From the NCBI RefSeq assembly GCF_024753135.1, contig NZ_JANUGP010000001.1:1-64000 (forward strand): 64,000 nucleotides of DNA, given 5' to 3'. Every line of letters starts with the position of its first letter. Position 1 is the stretch's first letter. The position numbers and the translations under genes were made by a program. The notes below the pieces were generated by a model that worked only from the letters and a program-made list of their open reading frames with translations, did not search any database and had not been told where the DNA came from. Shown piece after piece: positions 24,958 to 32,948 of the stretch. Origin of the DNA: Streptomyces pyxinicus. Its GTDB lineage: Bacteria; Actinomycetota; Actinomycetes; Streptomycetales; Streptomycetaceae.

Positions 24958-25493
24958 TCGATCACGTCCTCGACCGCCTCGACGATGCGGGGGTAGGCGC
25001 CGCAGCGGCACAGGTTGCCGCTCAGGCGCTCGCGGATCTCGGCCCGGTCCAGGGCGACGGGACTGCCGGAGGGGGCCGCCGGGTCCGTGACGTGGGAGGG
25101 GTGGCCGGCCGCGGCCTCGGCGAGCATGCCGACGGCGGAGCAGAGCTGGCCCGGGGTGCAGTAACCGCACTGGAAGGCGTCCCGGTCGAGGAAGGCCCGC
25201 TGGAGCGGGTGCGGCTCCTCGCCGTCACCGCCGAGGCCCTCCACGGTGGTGACCTCGCTGCCGTCGAGGGTGACGGCGAGCAGCAGGCAGCTGTTGAGGC
25301 GGCGGCCGTCGACCAGCACGGTGCAGGCCCCGCACTGGCCGTGGTCGCAGCCCTTCTTGGACCCGGTCAGGTCCAGGTCCTCGCGCAGCAGGTCCAGCAG
25401 GACGCGCCGGTGGTCGACGTCCAGGGTGACGGGCTTGCCGTTCACCCGCAGGTGGACCTCGGAGTGGTGGCCGGGCTGATGTGCGCTGGTCAT
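24954..25493 (-). CDS. PaoA-like 2Fe-2S subunit of aldehyde oxidoreductase
   Basis: This 179-aa protein has two 2Fe-2S domains. The N-terminal plant-type ferredoxin fold has C49, C54, C57 and C69 (GSKKGCDHGQCGACTVLVDG then NSCLL). The C-terminal helical domain has C108/C111 (FQCGYCTPGQ) and the CRC pair in GNLCRCGAYPRIVEAV. It is the first gene of the three-subunit operon. E. coli PaoA carries a Tat signal for periplasmic export. No such leader is visible here (MTSAHQPGHHSEVHLRVNGK), so a cytoplasmic enzyme is more likely. The spacer of about 70 bp to the lipoprotein gene holds its ribosome binding site. Confidence 0.92.
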   Translation of the reverse strand: MTSAHQPGHHSEVHLRVNGKPVTLDVDHRRVLLDLLREDLDLTGSKKGCDHGQCGACTVLVDGRRLNSCLLLAVTLDGSEVTTVEGLGGDGEEPHPLQRAFLDRDAFQCGYCTPGQLCSAVGMLAEAAAGHPSHVTDPAAPSGSPVALDRAEIRERLSGNLCRCGAYPRIVEAVEDVIE

Positions 25494-25565
25494 GGCACCG
25501 CGGACCTTCCGGACGTCTCGGTTCCGTGCCCTCTCGCGTATCCAGACCCGGCCGGATCACACGTC

Positions 25566-26426
25566 TCAGCTGTCGGCGGCGCCGGCCTTGGCCACCTTGT
25601 CGGTGACGTCGGCGGTGTCCTTGGCGGGCGGCGCCGTGACGTCCACGTCGGTGCCGAAGTCCGTGAAGCGGAGCATGGTCGTGCTGGTCACGGCGGTGTT
25701 CTCCTTGCCGGGGGTGCGCTGCTTGAGCGGGCGCAGGGTGAGCCGGACGCTCTCCTGGCGCAGCCGGCCCTTGTCGTCGAGCCACAGCTCGACCGGCAGC
25801 GAGGACTTCCCGAGCTGGCGGCGCAGTTCCTGTGCCTTGCCGGCGTCGCCCTGGGCGAGGGCGGAGACGGGGACGGAGACGCGGTAGTGGGTGGTCCTGG
25901 TGCCGTCGAGGGTCTGGGTGCCGAGCCGGGTGACGTCGTCGGAGTCGATGCCCTTGAGGTAGCGCACCGGCTCGGCCGGGTCGCTGACCTGGGACTGCCC
26001 GGACCGGTTCTGCTTCGCGAGCCGGGCCAGGTCGATCTTGGTCCAGATCTTGCCGCCGGGGACGCTGCCGCGCTGCTTGCCGGTCGGCTTCTGGTAGACG
26101 ACGCCGTCGAGGACGCGCTGCTCGACGGTGGTGCCGGCGGAGGTGATCGTGACCTTGCTGGTGCCGTCCTCCAGGTCGGCCACGCCCTTGCCGTCGGCGG
26201 TGAGGGTCCGGCCCTCGGCGGTGACCTCGGTGCTGACGGTCATCCGGGCGGATTCGGCGGCCGTCGTCCTGCGGTAGGCGTCCTGGACGGCCCGGACGGG
26301 CGGGGTCGCGCTCGGCCGCGCCTGCGCGTCCCCGCTCTTGCCGGAGCCGTCCTCGCTGCCGCAGCCGGTGAGCCCGGCGGCGAGGAGGAGGACGGCGACG
26401 GCACTTCCGATCTGGGCTTTCGACAC
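25566..26426 (-). CDS. LppX/LprG-like lipoprotein
   Basis: This 286-aa lipoprotein has an N-terminal signal with lipobox LTGC (VSKAQIGSAVAVLLLAAGLTGC). It is then Ser/Gly-rich, with a large domain rich in beta-strands (about residues 45-270) of the type seen in LppX/LprAFG-like or LolA-like lipid-carrier folds. Examples are SARMTVSTEVTAEGRTLTAD, VEQRVLDGVVYQKPTG and HYRVSVPVSALAQG. Streptomyces encode many such DUF-like lipoproteins, possibly carrying lipids between membrane and wall. GTG 26426 is preferred because AGGAGACCCCACC precedes it at ideal spacing; an upstream TTG is in frame but unsupported. No operon partner is evident. Confidence 0.8.
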   Translation of the reverse strand: MSKAQIGSAVAVLLLAAGLTGCGSEDGSGKSGDAQARPSATPPVRAVQDAYRRTTAAESARMTVSTEVTAEGRTLTADGKGVADLEDGTSKVTITSAGTTVEQRVLDGVVYQKPTGKQRGSVPGGKIWTKIDLARLAKQNRSGQSQVSDPAEPVRYLKGIDSDDVTRLGTQTLDGTRTTHYRVSVPVSALAQGDAGKAQELRRQLGKSSLPVELWLDDKGRLRQESVRLTLRPLKQRTPGKENTAVTSTTMLRFTDFGTDVDVTAPPAKDTADVTDKVAKAGAADS

Positions 26427-26571
26427 GGTGGGGTCTCCTGGCAACGCGGGTCGTTTTACAGGTACTTGACCCGACGCCGGTTTCCCCGTCCGCTGCGTCT
26501 CACGCCCGCGGGTTCACGGACGGCGGACCGGATCGGCCACGTTTCCGGCGGAGTTGTCAGGTGAGGGGGGT

Positions 26572-27933
26572 TCAGCCGGTGTAGGCGGCGAGGACGCGGG
26601 TGTAGTCCCAGGCGTTCTGGGAGACGCCGGAGCAGCTGTCGGCGGGGCCGCCGGTGCACGGCCGGTCGCGGTTGGCGGACCAGAAGGTGAGCCGGGCCAG
26701 GTGGTGCTGGCGGGCGTAGGCGAGGATGGTCCGGAAGTCGTCGACGGTGACCGTCTCGTTGTCGTCGGTGACGCCGTTCATGGACGAGATGCCCATGTCC
26801 CGGTAGGCTTGGTCGTCGCTGTAGTGGTACGCGTTCTTCAGCGCGGACTTCAGGCCCTCGGCGGCCCTGGTGGTGAGGCTGCCCATGTTCTGGCCGGCGC
26901 CGCCGAAGTCGAACGGCATGATCGCCCAGGCGTCCACGGTCAGTCCGGAGGACGCGGCCCGGTTGATGAGGCTGGTGTCGGGGCCGCTCTGGCCGGTGCC
27001 GATGGTGATGTACACCTTCAGGCCGGGGTTGTTCGCCTTGACCGTCTTCAGGGCGTCCACGGTGCGCTGTTGCACGGTGGGGTTGCCGTAGGCGTCGGCC
27101 TCGATGTCGATGTCGATGGCCTTGAGGCCGTAGGCGTTGATCACCTTCTGGTAGGCGCCGGCGAGTTCGCCCGCGCTGGAGCAGGAACTCTCCAGCTTGT
27201 TGCCGCTGTAGCCGCCGAACGACGGGATGACGTCACCGCCGTTCGCGCGGACGGCGGTGACGGTCCCCTGGTCGACGCCGCCGGGCAGCGGGCGGCTGCC
27301 GTCCCACTGCGGGTTGCAGTAGCCGCCCGACAGCACGAAGGCGAGCGTGAACCACTTCACGCCGGTGGCCTGGGTGATGGTGCTCGGGCTCGGCGGGCTG
27401 CCCCAGCCGTTGTACAGGTACGGCGCGACGGCCATCGGCGTCGAGGTGCCGCCGCCGCTGTCGCCGGGGGCGGGCGCGGTCCACTTCTGGTTGGCCGAGC
27501 CGGTGCAGGTCCAGATCTGGGCACGGGTGCCGTTGGCGGAGCTGTTGCCGGTGGCGTCCAGGCACTTGTCCGCCTGCGGGTTGACGAGGTCGTGGGCGGC
27601 GCTGAGGGTCCACTTCTGGTTGGCGCCGCCGGTACAGGTCCACAGCTGGGCCTTGGCGCCGTCGGCGGTCGCGTTGCCGGTGACGTCGAGGCACTTGCCG
27701 AGGGCGCGCAGGGTGCCGTCGCTGCCGGCGGTCCACTGCTGGGCGGCGGTGCCGTTGCAGTCGTAGAGCTGGACGGCGGTGCCGTCGGCGGAGCTGGCGC
27801 CGGCGACGTCGAGGCACTTGCCGCCGATGCCGGTGACGGTGCCGGTGGCGGCGTGGGCGGGAGCGGCGGTGAGCAGGCCGGTGGCGAGCAAGAGGGCGGC
27901 GAGGGACACGGCTGCGGGGAGCGGTCTGGCCAT
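26572..27933 (-). CDS. Secreted GH18 chitinase-type enzyme with ricin-B lectin module
   Basis: This 453-aa secreted protein has a signal peptide of about 28 residues cleaved after APAHA. A ricin-B type carbohydrate-binding module (about 30-152) has repeated QxW-like strings (AAQQWTAG, ANQKWTLS, ANQKWTAP), each with paired cysteines. A Gly/Ser/Thr linker is followed by a GH18-type catalytic barrel (about 165-450). The catalytic motif reads KAIDIDIEAD, giving D274-x-D276-x-E278. The first Gly of the usual DGxDxDxE is not kept, but the acids needed for substrate-assisted catalysis are. Similar streptomycete proteins are annotated as chitinases or carbohydrate-binding proteins. A DasR-like operator about 105-120 bp upstream fits chitin and N-acetylglucosamine control. 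Confidence 0.85.
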   Translation of the reverse strand: MARPLPAAVSLAALLLATGLLTAAPAHAATGTVTGIGGKCLDVAGASSADGTAVQLYDCNGTAAQQWTAGSDGTLRALGKCLDVTGNATADGAKAQLWTCTGGANQKWTLSAAHDLVNPQADKCLDATGNSSANGTRAQIWTCTGSANQKWTAPAPGDSGGGTSTPMAVAPYLYNGWGSPPSPSTITQATGVKWFTLAFVLSGGYCNPQWDGSRPLPGGVDQGTVTAVRANGGDVIPSFGGYSGNKLESSCSSAGELAGAYQKVINAYGLKAIDIDIEADAYGNPTVQQRTVDALKTVKANNPGLKVYITIGTGQSGPDTSLINRAASSGLTVDAWAIMPFDFGGAGQNMGSLTTRAAEGLKSALKNAYHYSDDQAYRDMGISSMNGVTDDNETVTVDDFRTILAYARQHHLARLTFWSANRDRPCTGGPADSCSGVSQNAWDYTRVLAAYTG

Positions 27934-28036
27934 GCGGGAGGCGGCCTTTCGGGTGGGGGTGCCCGGAGGGCGCCCAACACGGGGGGACGGTTGGGGCGTT
28001 GAGCGCGTCCGGCGCCTTTGTTCAAGGCGTGAAGTT

Positions 28037-28052
28037 AAAGGTCCGGACCACC
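28037..28052. promoter_or_regulatory. DasR-responsive element-like site upstream of the GH18 gene
   Basis: AAAGGTCCGGACCACC contains GGTC-N2-GACCA, the core of the DasR operator (consensus close to ACTGGTCTAGACCAGT) and of the direct repeats found in streptomycete chitinase promoters. It lies 104-119 bp upstream of the GH18 start codon, in the expected place for GlcNAc-linked repression. Confidence 0.55.
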
Positions 28053-28107
28053 GGAGTCAAGAGGTGGGACGGCGGTCACGGACGTGGACGCGCGCTCCGG
28101 GCTCCGG

Positions 28108-29991
28108 TCAGACCGCCGGCACCTCGTCGTCCCGCCCGGCGAACTGGGTGCGGTGGAGTTCCGCGTACCGGCCGCCCGCCGCGAGCAACTCCCCGTGCGT
28201 GCCACGCTCCACGATCCGGCCCGCCTCCAGGACCAGGATCAGGTCGGCCGCCCGCACGGTGGACAGCCGGTGGGCGATCACCAGGGCGGTGCGGTCCGCC
28301 AGCGCCTCGGTGAGCGCCTCCTGGACGGCCGCCTCCGAGGTGTTGTCCAGGTGGGCGGTGGCCTCGTCCAGGATGACCACCCGCTGCCGGGCCAGCAGCA
28401 GCCGGGCGAGGGTCATCCGCTGGCGCTCACCGCCGGAGAGCCGGTAGCCGCGCTCGCCGACGACCGTGTCCAGGCCGTCGGGCAGCGACCGTACGACCTC
28501 GGCGAGCCGGGCCCGGCCGAGGGCGTCCCACAGTTCCTCGTCGGTGGCCTCGGGACGGGCGAGCAGCAGGTTGGCGCGGACGGTGTCGTGGAAGAGGTGG
28601 CCGTCCTGGGTGACCATGCCGACGGTGGCGCGCAGCGAGCCGGCGGTCAGCTCCCGGACGTCGGTGCCGCCGATCCGGACGGCGCCCGCGTCGACGTCGT
28701 ACAGGCGCGGCAGCAGCTGCGCGACGGTGGACTTCCCGGCGCCGGACGAGCCGACCAGGGCGACGGTCTGTCCGGGTTCGGCGCGGAAGGAGACGCCGTG
28801 CAGGACCTCGCCGCCGCCCCGGGTGTCGAGGGCGGCGACCTCCTCCAGGGAGGCGAGGGAGACCTGGTCGGCGGCCGGGTAGCCGAAGCGGACGTCCGCG
28901 AACTCGACCGCGACCGGGCCCTCGGGCACCGCGCGGGCGTCCGGCCGGTCCTCGATGAGCGGCCTCAGGTCCAGCACCTCGAAGACCCGCTCGAAGCTGA
29001 CCAGGGCGCTCATCACCTCCACCCGGGCCCCGGCGAGCGCGGTCAGCGGGGCGTAGAGCCGGGTCAGCAGCAGGGCGAGCGAGACGACGGCACCCGGCTC
29101 CAGGGTGCCGTGCAGCGCGAACCAGCCGCCGAGGCCGTAGACGAGGGCCAGCGCGAGCGCGGAGACCAGGGTGAGGGCGGTGATGAACACCGACTGGGCC
29201 GTGGCCGTGCGCACCCCGATGTCGCGGACCCGGGCGGCCCGCGCGGCGAACTCCGCCGACTCCTCCCCGGGCCGCCCGAAGAGCTTGACCAGGGTGGCGC
29301 CGGGTGCGGAGAAGCGCTCGGTCATCCGGGTGCCCATGGCCGCGTTCAGCGCCGCCGCCTCCCGCTGCATCTCGGCCATCCGGCGGCCCATCCGGCGGGC
29401 CGGCAGCACGAACACCGGCAGCAGGGCGAGCGCGAGCAGGGTGATCTGCCAGGACAGGGTGAGCATCACCGCGAGCGTGAGGACCAGGGTGACCACGTTG
29501 CCCACGACTCCGGACAGGGTGCCGGCGAAGGCCCGCTGGGCGCCGATCACGTCGTTGTTGAGACGACTGACCAGCGCGCCCGTACGAGTCCGTGTGAAGA
29601 ACGCGACGGGCATGCGCTGCACATGATCGAACACAGCCGTTCTGAGGTCGAGGATGAGTCCCTCCCCGAGCGTCGCCGACAGGCGCCGTCCGAGGATGCC
29701 GAGCCCCGCCTCCGCGAGGGCCACCAGCGCGATCAGCAGGGACAGCCGGACCACGGCCGCGGAGTCGTGTCCCGCCACGATCGCGTCGACGACCCGCCCG
29801 GCCAGCACGGGGGTGGCGACGGCGAGCAGGGCCGTGACCACCCCCAGCAGGACGAACCGGACGATGCCGGCGCGGTGCGGCCGGGCGAAGGCGGCGATAC
29901 GGCGCAGGGTGGCGCGGGCGAGGGGCCGCCGCCCGGCCTGCGCGTTCAGGACGCTGTGCAACTGCGTCCACGCGGTGGTCTCCATGCTCAT
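28108..29991 (-). CDS. ABC exporter, fused permease-ATPase (SoxR-controlled)
   Basis: This 627-aa half-transporter of the MsbA/LmrA multidrug type has six membrane helices in about residues 55-340, with coupling-helix string RTRTGALVSRLNNDVIGAQR. The nucleotide-binding domain (about 375-610) has Walker A ALVGSSGAGKSTVAQLLPRL, signature YRLSGGERQRMTLARLLLAR, Walker B VVILDEATAHLD and the switch His in LVIAHRLSTV. It should act as a homodimer exporting a drug-like or redox-active compound. The promoter carries an exact-arm SoxR box in a 19-bp spacer. In S. coelicolor an ABC exporter is one of the few SoxR targets, induced by actinorhodin and other redox-cycling compounds. This gene is probably an equivalent. 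The predicted transcript starts within a base or so of the ATG. Confidence 0.93.
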   Translation of the reverse strand: MSMETTAWTQLHSVLNAQAGRRPLARATLRRIAAFARPHRAGIVRFVLLGVVTALLAVATPVLAGRVVDAIVAGHDSAAVVRLSLLIALVALAEAGLGILGRRLSATLGEGLILDLRTAVFDHVQRMPVAFFTRTRTGALVSRLNNDVIGAQRAFAGTLSGVVGNVVTLVLTLAVMLTLSWQITLLALALLPVFVLPARRMGRRMAEMQREAAALNAAMGTRMTERFSAPGATLVKLFGRPGEESAEFAARAARVRDIGVRTATAQSVFITALTLVSALALALVYGLGGWFALHGTLEPGAVVSLALLLTRLYAPLTALAGARVEVMSALVSFERVFEVLDLRPLIEDRPDARAVPEGPVAVEFADVRFGYPAADQVSLASLEEVAALDTRGGGEVLHGVSFRAEPGQTVALVGSSGAGKSTVAQLLPRLYDVDAGAVRIGGTDVRELTAGSLRATVGMVTQDGHLFHDTVRANLLLARPEATDEELWDALGRARLAEVVRSLPDGLDTVVGERGYRLSGGERQRMTLARLLLARQRVVILDEATAHLDNTSEAAVQEALTEALADRTALVIAHRLSTVRAADLILVLEAGRIVERGTHGELLAAGGRYAELHRTQFAGRDDEVPAV

Positions 29992-29998
29992 GGAGCAG

Positions 29999-30029
29999 AA
30001 CGTAGAACCTCAAGCTTCGTTGAGGTCAA
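29999..30029 (-). promoter_or_regulatory. SoxR-box promoter of the ABC exporter
   Basis: On the minus strand, TTGACC (30029-30024) and TACGTT (30004-29999) are separated by 19 bp, the long spacer typical of MerR/SoxR-activated promoters. The spacer contains the palindrome CCTCAAGCTTCGTTGAGG (plus strand 30008-30025), matching the SoxR box arms CCTCAA/TTGAGG. The predicted start is about 7 nt beyond the -10, directly before ATG 29991, so the mRNA would be leaderless. Confidence 0.85.
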
Positions 30030-30078
30030 GGTCCGCTCTTTTTCACCCGCACCGGTGTCCCGCCCGCCGAGGGCCCCG

Positions 30079-31119
30079 ATGACCCCAGCCTGTAAGCCGC
30101 CGTGTCCGCTCCCGCCATCCGCCGTTGACGCGGCGCGGCGACCCTCTGCTGATGTGACCGCCGTCCCGCTTCCTCCGCTGCCCCGTGGGCGCCGTGTCCC
30201 GGTCCGCCGGGTGCTGTGCCTGGTCCCGCTCGTGCTCGTGGCGGTGACCGCCGTACGGCACCGCCCGGTGCTCGCCGAGGGCTTCGGCCACCTGCGCTCC
30301 GCGTCCCCGCCGTGGCTGTGCGCGGCGGCCGGCGCGACCTGTCTGACCTGGGTGGCCGCCGCGTTCACCCGGCAGGGCGCGGTGCTGCAACCGCTGCCCC
30401 GGGCACGCCTGTTGGCCACCCAGTTCGCGGCCGGCGCGGCCAACCACCTGCTGCCGACCGGGCTCGGCGCGAGCGCGGTGAACCTGCGTTTCATGCGGGT
30501 GTGCGGGGTACCGCCGGCCCGTTCCTCGGCCGCCCTCGCCCTGTATCTGCTGGCCGAGTGCGTGGGCCGGCTCGCCCTGCTGGCGGGTCTGCTCCTCGCC
30601 TTCCCGGACGCGCTGCGGCCGGGCCCCCTGCTGCCGGACGGCTCGGTGCTCCCGCTGCTGCTCGGCGTGGCCGCCGTCCTGCTCGCGGCGGCGGCCGCCC
30701 TGCTCCTGGTACGACCGCTGCGCAGCCGCCTGTCGGCCTTCGCGCGGGAGGCGCTCGACGAGGCGCGCTCGGTGCACACCCGGCCGTCCCGCGCGCTCGC
30801 CCTGTGGGGCGGCTCGCTGGCCTTCCCCGCGCTCCAGGCGGCCGGACTCGCCGCCGTGGGGCAGGCGTTGCGGCTGCCGGTGCCGGCCGCGCACATGGCG
30901 CTGGCGTATCTCGCGGCGACGGTCGCGGTCGCCCTGGTGCCGACCCCGGGCGGGATCGGCTCGGTGGAGGCGGCGCTCGTGGTGGCGCTGGTCGCGGTGG
31001 GCGGTCCGGCCGCGGTGGCCACGGCGGTGGTGCTGGCCTACCGGATCATCACGGTGTGGGTGCCGCTGGTGCCGGGTGCGCTGACGCTGGGGGCGCTGGT
31101 GCGGCTGAAGGTCATCTGA
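30079..31119 (+). CDS. Lysylphosphatidylglycerol synthase transmembrane-like flippase family protein (UPF0104)
   Basis: This integral membrane protein has roughly eight helices and belongs to the LPG synthase TM region/UPF0104 family (AglD/YbhN-like). Family strings seen: LATQFAAGAANHLLPTGLGA then SAVNLRFMRVCGVPPARSSA, LAECVGRLALLAGLLLAF, and the late motif VALVPTPGGIGSVEAALVVA. The ATG at 30079 (346 aa) follows GAGGG; a GTG at 30154 (321 aa) would give a more usual length, and the choice is open. Homologues are linked to lipid or polyprenyl-linked sugar translocation, but specific roles are rarely known. It is divergent from the ABC exporter, sharing the region with the SoxR box, and lies 64 bp before the crotonase gene. 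Confidence 0.8.
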   Translation: MTPACKPPCPLPPSAVDAARRPSADVTAVPLPPLPRGRRVPVRRVLCLVPLVLVAVTAVRHRPVLAEGFGHLRSASPPWLCAAAGATCLTWVAAAFTRQGAVLQPLPRARLLATQFAAGAANHLLPTGLGASAVNLRFMRVCGVPPARSSAALALYLLAECVGRLALLAGLLLAFPDALRPGPLLPDGSVLPLLLGVAAVLLAAAAALLLVRPLRSRLSAFAREALDEARSVHTRPSRALALWGGSLAFPALQAAGLAAVGQALRLPVPAAHMALAYLAATVAVALVPTPGGIGSVEAALVVALVAVGGPAAVATAVVLAYRIITVWVPLVPGALTLGALVRLKVI

Positions 31120-31183
31120 GGCACAGTGGCCCTCCGAGCCGTGTCGAGCCGCGTCCGAGCCGCATTCGCCGAGGGGAGCCACC

Positions 31184-31948
31184 GTGCCGGTCCGCGTGGA
31201 ACGCGAGGGGTACGTCACCACCGTCGTCCTGTCCCGGCCGGAGGCCCGCAACGCGGTGGACGGCCCCACGGCCGCCGAACTCGCCGCCGCCTTCCGGGCG
31301 TTCGAGGCGGACGACGGCGCCCGGGTGGCGGTGCTGTGGGGCGAGGGCGGCACCTTCTGCGCGGGCGCCGACCTGAAGGCGATCGGCACCGGGCGCGGCA
31401 ACCGGGTGGCGCGGGACGGGGACGGTCCGATGGGTCCGACCCGGATGCGGCTGTCCAAGCCGGTGATCGCCGCGGTGGCCGGACACGCGGTCGCCGGCGG
31501 CCTGGAACTCGCCCTGTGGTGCGATCTGCGGGTGGCCGAGGAGACGGCCGTGTTCGGGGTGTTCTGCCGGCGCTGGGGAGTGCCCCTGATCGACGGCGGC
31601 ACGGTACGGCTGCCCCGGCTGATCGGCAGCGGCAGGGCGATGGACATGATCCTGACCGGCCGCCCGGTTCCGGCCCGCGAGGCGTACGACATCGGCCTCG
31701 CCAACCGCCTGGTACCGCCCGGCCGTGCCCGTGCCGAGGCGGAGGAACTGGCCGCGAGCCTCGCCCGGCTCCCCCAGGCCTGCCTGCGCAGCGACCGCGC
31801 GTCACTGCTGGACCAGGAGGGTCTGGACGAGGAGACGGCGATGCGCCACGAACTCCGGTACGGGGTGGATGTGTTGGCGGAGGGCGTGGAGGGGGCGGGC
31901 CGGTTCGCTGCGGGGGCCGGGCGGCACGGGTCCTCCTCGGATGTGTGA
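31184..31948 (+). CDS. Enoyl-CoA hydratase/isomerase family protein (crotonase)
   Basis: This 254-aa crotonase-fold protein acts on acyl-CoA thioesters in the cytoplasm. Oxyanion-hole strings are GGTFCAGADLKAIG (about residues 54-67) and PVIAAVAGHAVAGGLELALW (about 92-111). The usual catalytic Glu positions near GVFCRRWGVPLIDGGTVRLP are only partly hydratase-like: Glu is missing where rat hydratase has Glu144 and the second acid aligns with Asp. The reaction (hydration, isomerisation or other) is therefore uncertain. GTG 31184 has GAGGGGAGCC before it. The 3' end (SSDV-stop) forms the first copy of a repeat shared with the end of the convergent oxidoreductase gene. No beta-oxidation genes adjoin. 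Confidence 0.88.
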   Translation: MPVRVEREGYVTTVVLSRPEARNAVDGPTAAELAAAFRAFEADDGARVAVLWGEGGTFCAGADLKAIGTGRGNRVARDGDGPMGPTRMRLSKPVIAAVAGHAVAGGLELALWCDLRVAEETAVFGVFCRRWGVPLIDGGTVRLPRLIGSGRAMDMILTGRPVPAREAYDIGLANRLVPPGRARAEAEELAASLARLPQACLRSDRASLLDQEGLDEETAMRHELRYGVDVLAEGVEGAGRFAAGAGRHGSSSDV

Positions 31949-32037
31949 GCACCCTCCGGGGCCCACTCGGACCTGTGAGCGCCCTCCGCCGGCCAGTCCC
32001 GCACGGGCCCTACTCGGACCTGTGAGCGCCCTCCGCC
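31936..32037. repeat. Three copies of a 25-bp motif at the ends of two convergent genes
   Basis: Copies near 31936, 31965 and 32012 share ACTCGGACCTGTGAGCGCC plus flanking bases (the first is more diverged). The left copy contains the stop codon of the crotonase gene. The right copy encodes the last residues (EGAHRSE) of the oxidoreductase on the opposite strand. Confidence 0.85.
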
Positions 32038-32948
32038 AGCCACTCCAGCACCATGTCGGCCGCGCGGCTGCCGTCCCGGGCGGCCTCCTCCGCCCTGCCG
32101 TCCGGGTGGGTGAGGCCCCCGGCGGCGAAGACGCCCGGCCGTGAGGTCCGTGCCCCCGGGGCCGGTGTGATGCCGCCCAGGCGGGCGAGTTCGTCCTCGG
32201 GCAGGAACTCGCCGGTGAAGACGACCGTGTCGCAGGGCAGCACGCTCCCCTCGCCGTCCCGGTGGCGGACACGGACGCCGGACAGCCGCCCCTGTCCGAG
32301 CAGTTCGGTGACGGTCGTTCCCGTCAGCAGCGGGGTGCCCGACCTGGCGCAGGCGCGCGTGGCCTCCGTGACCAGGGCGACGACCTCGGTACCGGACGCG
32401 CGCAGGGTGTCCGCCGCCGTGTACGCCACCTCCTCGGCGCCCACCACGACCGCGCGGGTGCCGACGGACCGGCCGAACAGGTGGACCGTCTGGAGGAGTT
32501 CACCGGTGGTGTAGACGCCCGCGGGGCGGGTGCCGGGTACCAGGCGGGCCGGGCGGGGGCGTTCGCGGACACCGGTGGCGAGGACGACCGCCCGCGCCGC
32601 GACCGTCTCCGGTCCCCGGGGCCCGACGGTGCGCAGGGCGAGACCGCCGGGTGCCCAGTCCAGCGCGGTGACGCCGGTGCGCAGGTCGGCGCCGGCGCGT
32701 TCGGCGGCCCGGGTCAGCAGGCGCGCGTACTCGGGTCCGGTCAGCGGGCGGGTCCGGGTGCCGAAACCGCCGTACCCGCAGTACGCCGGCACTCCCCCGG
32801 GCCGTACCGACCGCTCCAGCACCTCCACGCGCCCGGCACCGGCTGCGGCCAGCCGGGCGGCGGCGGTGAGTCCGGCGGGCCCGGCGCCGACGACGAGCAC
32901 GTCGAGGGGGCGGGGCGCCGACCGGGCCGGCTGGTTCTCAGGTGTCAT
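32010..32948 (-). CDS. FAD-dependent pyridine-nucleotide-type oxidoreductase (GlpB/HcnB-like partner)
   Basis: This 312-aa protein has an N-terminal FAD dinucleotide motif DVLVVGAGPAGLTAAARLAA (about residues 16-35) with acidic VEVLERS. GG-rich PGGVPAYCGYGGFGTRTR follows, then ATGVRERPRPARLVPG and a second nucleotide-binding region AVVVGAEEVAYTAADTL (about 168-184). A terminal GVFAAGGLTHPDGRAEEAARDG closes the FAD site. The GxGxxG of the second site is altered to VVGAEEV. The ATG overlaps the end of the upstream GlpA-like gene by 11 bp, giving tight coupling. With that gene and the kinase it forms a three-gene operon. Similar pairs oxidise polyol phosphates or amino-acid-like substrates. The exact substrate is unknown. 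Confidence 0.85.
   Translation of the reverse strand: MTPENQPARSAPRPLDVLVVGAGPAGLTAAARLAAAGAGRVEVLERSVRPGGVPAYCGYGGFGTRTRPLTGPEYARLLTRAAERAGADLRTGVTALDWAPGGLALRTVGPRGPETVAARAVVLATGVRERPRPARLVPGTRPAGVYTTGELLQTVHLFGRSVGTRAVVVGAEEVAYTAADTLRASGTEVVALVTEATRACARSGTPLLTGTTVTELLGQGRLSGVRVRHRDGEGSVLPCDTVVFTGEFLPEDELARLGGITPAPGARTSRPGVFAAGGLTHPDGRAEEAARDGSRAADMVLEWLAEGAHRSE

Noticed and set aside
21904..24996. 1030-codon plus-strand frame opposite the aldehyde oxidoreductase genes
   Set aside because: Gly/Val/Ala-rich antisense reading of three well-defined enzyme subunits.
28084..30078. Very long plus-strand frame upstream of the flippase gene
   Set aside because: It is the antisense shadow of the ABC exporter, whose Walker motifs and SoxR promoter are clear. 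The flippase domain starts only after 30079.
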